Below are positions 62,267 to 64,000 of a DNA stretch of 64,000 nucleotides, piece by piece. Both the position numbers and the translations under genes were made by a program. A model generated the notes under the pieces. The model made no database searches, had not been told where the DNA came from, and saw nothing but the letters and a program-made list of their open reading frames with translations. Where the stretch lies: positions 7,182,213 to 7,246,212 of the forward strand of contig OZ234493.1 in assembly GCA_965153455.1 (NCBI GenBank), in the 5' to 3' direction. Numbering within the stretch: position 1 is the stretch's first letter; every line of letters begins with the position of its first letter. This DNA comes from Sphagnum compactum. Its lineage: Eukaryota > Bryophyta > Sphagnopsida > Sphagnales.

Positions 62267-64000
62267 TCAATGAACTTGAGATTCTAGCAACAAATTTGTT
62301 GCAGTTGCCATGTCATTTCTGGCAATTGCTAATGCTTGCAGTGCATCCTCCCGTATGAAACCCATAGCAACAAGTGTTGACACTGATTCTTCAGGAGGTG
62401 GCAACAGCGCACTCAGGGGGGGGGCTGTCGCCACAAACCGATTCTGCAAACCATCATAGACATCATCTCACACCACATCTTACAGAAGCAGCTGACAAAG
62501 AATAAAGAAGAAACTGATCCCTGTAACAGTGCAGTGAGGGTATTCATTCTGTGGGACAACATTAGAACTCTGCATACCTGAAAAGCCTGACCAGGAGGAG
62601 CAGCATTTGTAGCCTCTCTGCTGGCGTTAGCTCTACCATTGGTGGATGGTGAAGATACACCAGACATGAATGGTGAAAATAATTGGGCTGTTGCAGCAGC
62701 TAGCCCCTCTGGGAACTGCAAGACCGAAATCACTATCACCATCTACATAATTATATTGTGATGATACACCTCCTAAGATTGACAGCAGAGAGCATGACAA
62801 ATGTGGGTCAGACTGTATTGAGTCTTGCATACCTTTGCTCTTCGAATTCGCAGAACATTTGACTTATATATGAACCCTGCTATCATCCCACAAATGCCTG
62901 GAACAAGTGATCGCTTCCATGATGACAACAAGAGCTGAAGAAACACCCCACCATTCCCATGGACAAAGAGATAGTAAGGATACTTCAACTGTAATGAAGT
63001 CCAAAAGCCTTGGTAGCCATTGCTTCCCTAAATTATGAGCATAGAAAGGGCTACTAAATCAATCAATATTTTGGAAAGATACTACAAGGATGTGCAGTGT
63101 ACCTGCAAGCCTGCAAGGTAGACAAATGACTTGTCTGAGAAGTGCACACCAAAAACCTTGAACCTAGTGGAGATTGGGATGTCAAAGAAGAAGGGAACAA
63201 AGGATGCAAATATCAAGCCATATGGTCCTGGGGTCAAGGATATGCCTGACAGTAACCTTGTGTCTGCAAGTTTAAAATGCCATTAAACTCTTCAGAATCC
63301 ATCTGCTTCTAACTCAAAGTAGTGCTGGCAATTGAAGCAGAGTGCATGGTGCTTGTGCACAAGTCCATAAAGCTGTAAATTCACCATCATCTGCCAATTG
63401 AAAGCTAGATACTCAAGTGACCATGTGCTTGTGAAAGAACATGGCAATGAAGCCCAAAAAACAGAGCACAGGATAACCAATCCTCCTACAATGTTAAGAC
63501 CGTACAAATAAAATGTTCCACTTTGCAACAGATACATAAAAGTTGACAAAAGTTGAGTATCCGATACCTCTAAATGCAGCCAATGTGACTACCTCCAAAA
63601 TGGTTGTGAAAGCTGTTGAAAACAAGAGAAAGACCTGGCAGGTCCACCTGCCAAAAGTTAATGCCCCACACTACAAGGCAATCTATATTGGAAAACTTAA
63701 CATAGTATCCATTACTAAATTCTGACTACAAAACAAAATTGATATAAGGAGCACATACACAATCTACATGTAGACAAATAGCATCTGTATCTGGATGAAA
63801 CAACATCATTAATACTGAAGAGTGTTGTGCAGTTAAGAGGTGTGCACCAAATATTTGTTTGACCCAATTTGTCGCTCAAAGACTCGGAAAAAGTACGCCA
63901 AGTACAATCCAAACAAGAGCTCTGGTGTCGATGAAAACACACATGGTGATGTGACCAAACGCCACAATTCCAGCTTCTGCACAACTTTCTGTTGCTCCAC
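62267..64000 (-). CDS. UBAC2/rhomboid-like membrane protein with C-terminal UBA domain (5' end outside window)
   Basis: Six minus-strand exons join in phase: 64000-63848 (its start may instead be the acceptor at about 63976), 63634-63568, 63263-63103, 62934-62833, 62715-62578 and 62443-62267, ending in TGA. The protein reads through rhomboid/derlin-like membrane segments: [75 protein letters not shown] and [21 protein letters not shown] Ser/Ala-rich linker follows, then a UBA domain with [18 protein letters not shown] and [12 protein letters not shown] at the very C-terminus. The order matches the plant UBAC2-like family (Arabidopsis At3g56740/At2g41160, also called rhomboid-like). These are ER-membrane proteins that lack the rhomboid catalytic pair and bind ubiquitin through UBA, linked to protein quality control. 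The N-terminus lies right of the window. Confidence 0.92.
62416..62424. repeat. Nine-base G/C homopolymer inside a coding exon
   Basis: A run of nine G on the plus strand (C on the gene strand) lies in the last exon of the UBAC2-like gene, encoding the APPL part before the UBA domain. The frame is intact as given. Confidence 0.9.

Noticed and set aside
62413-62742. 109-codon minus-strand frame as a separate gene
   Set aside because: It is exon 5 of the UBAC2-like gene ([13 protein letters not shown] to GQAFQ) running on into the intron.

Overview
The window is nuclear DNA of a land plant. The evidence is plant-specific gene families (an EMS1/EXS-type leucine-rich-repeat receptor kinase and an RWP-RK transcription factor), multi-exon genes with plant-like short introns, many interstitial TTTAGGG (plant-type telomere) motifs, and A+T-rich intergenic DNA holding decayed plant retroelements and hAT-type elements. 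I cannot name the species. A seed-free plant (fern, lycophyte or bryophyte) would fit but is not proven. The pieces of homology used here were recognised by eye; no search was run.

Layout: (1) 112-2174, minus: 5' part of a small RWP-RK protein gene. It is rebuilt here from three exons whose splice phases agree and it runs off the left edge. (2) 2.2-16.1 kb: A+T-rich intergenic DNA with a 1.2-kb nested minisatellite (5.4-6.6 kb), a possible tRNA-derived SINE head and a decayed Ty1/copia fragment (8.85-9.2 kb). (3) 16806-20864, plus: a complete 12-exon bystin (BYSL/ENP1) gene, 474 codons. Its last intron cannot be read as GT-AG without losing the conserved C-terminus, but fits a U12-type AT-AC intron very well. 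(4) 20.9-46.2 kb: gene-poor DNA with tandem and dispersed repeats and a broken hAT-like transposase on the minus strand (33.4-36.1 kb). (5) 46.6-52.3 kb: an EMS1-like receptor kinase of about 1450 residues with some 36 LRRs and one short intron, preceded by a leader region carrying three degenerate copies of one module and followed by a three-copy 85-88-bp tandem repeat. (6) 52.3-62.2 kb: A+T-rich repeats. (7) 62267-64000, minus: six exons of a UBAC2/rhomboid-like membrane protein with a C-terminal UBA domain; its 5' end lies beyond the right edge.

The four genes are ordinary neighbours, not a cluster with one function: a transcription factor, a 40S ribosome assembly factor, a cell-surface receptor kinase and an ER-membrane ubiquitin-binding protein. 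No operon-like or defence-like system is visible. The most unusual items are the AT-AC intron in bystin, the atypical RWP-RK protein, the triplicated leader module before the receptor kinase, and the nested 43-bp/14-bp minisatellite.
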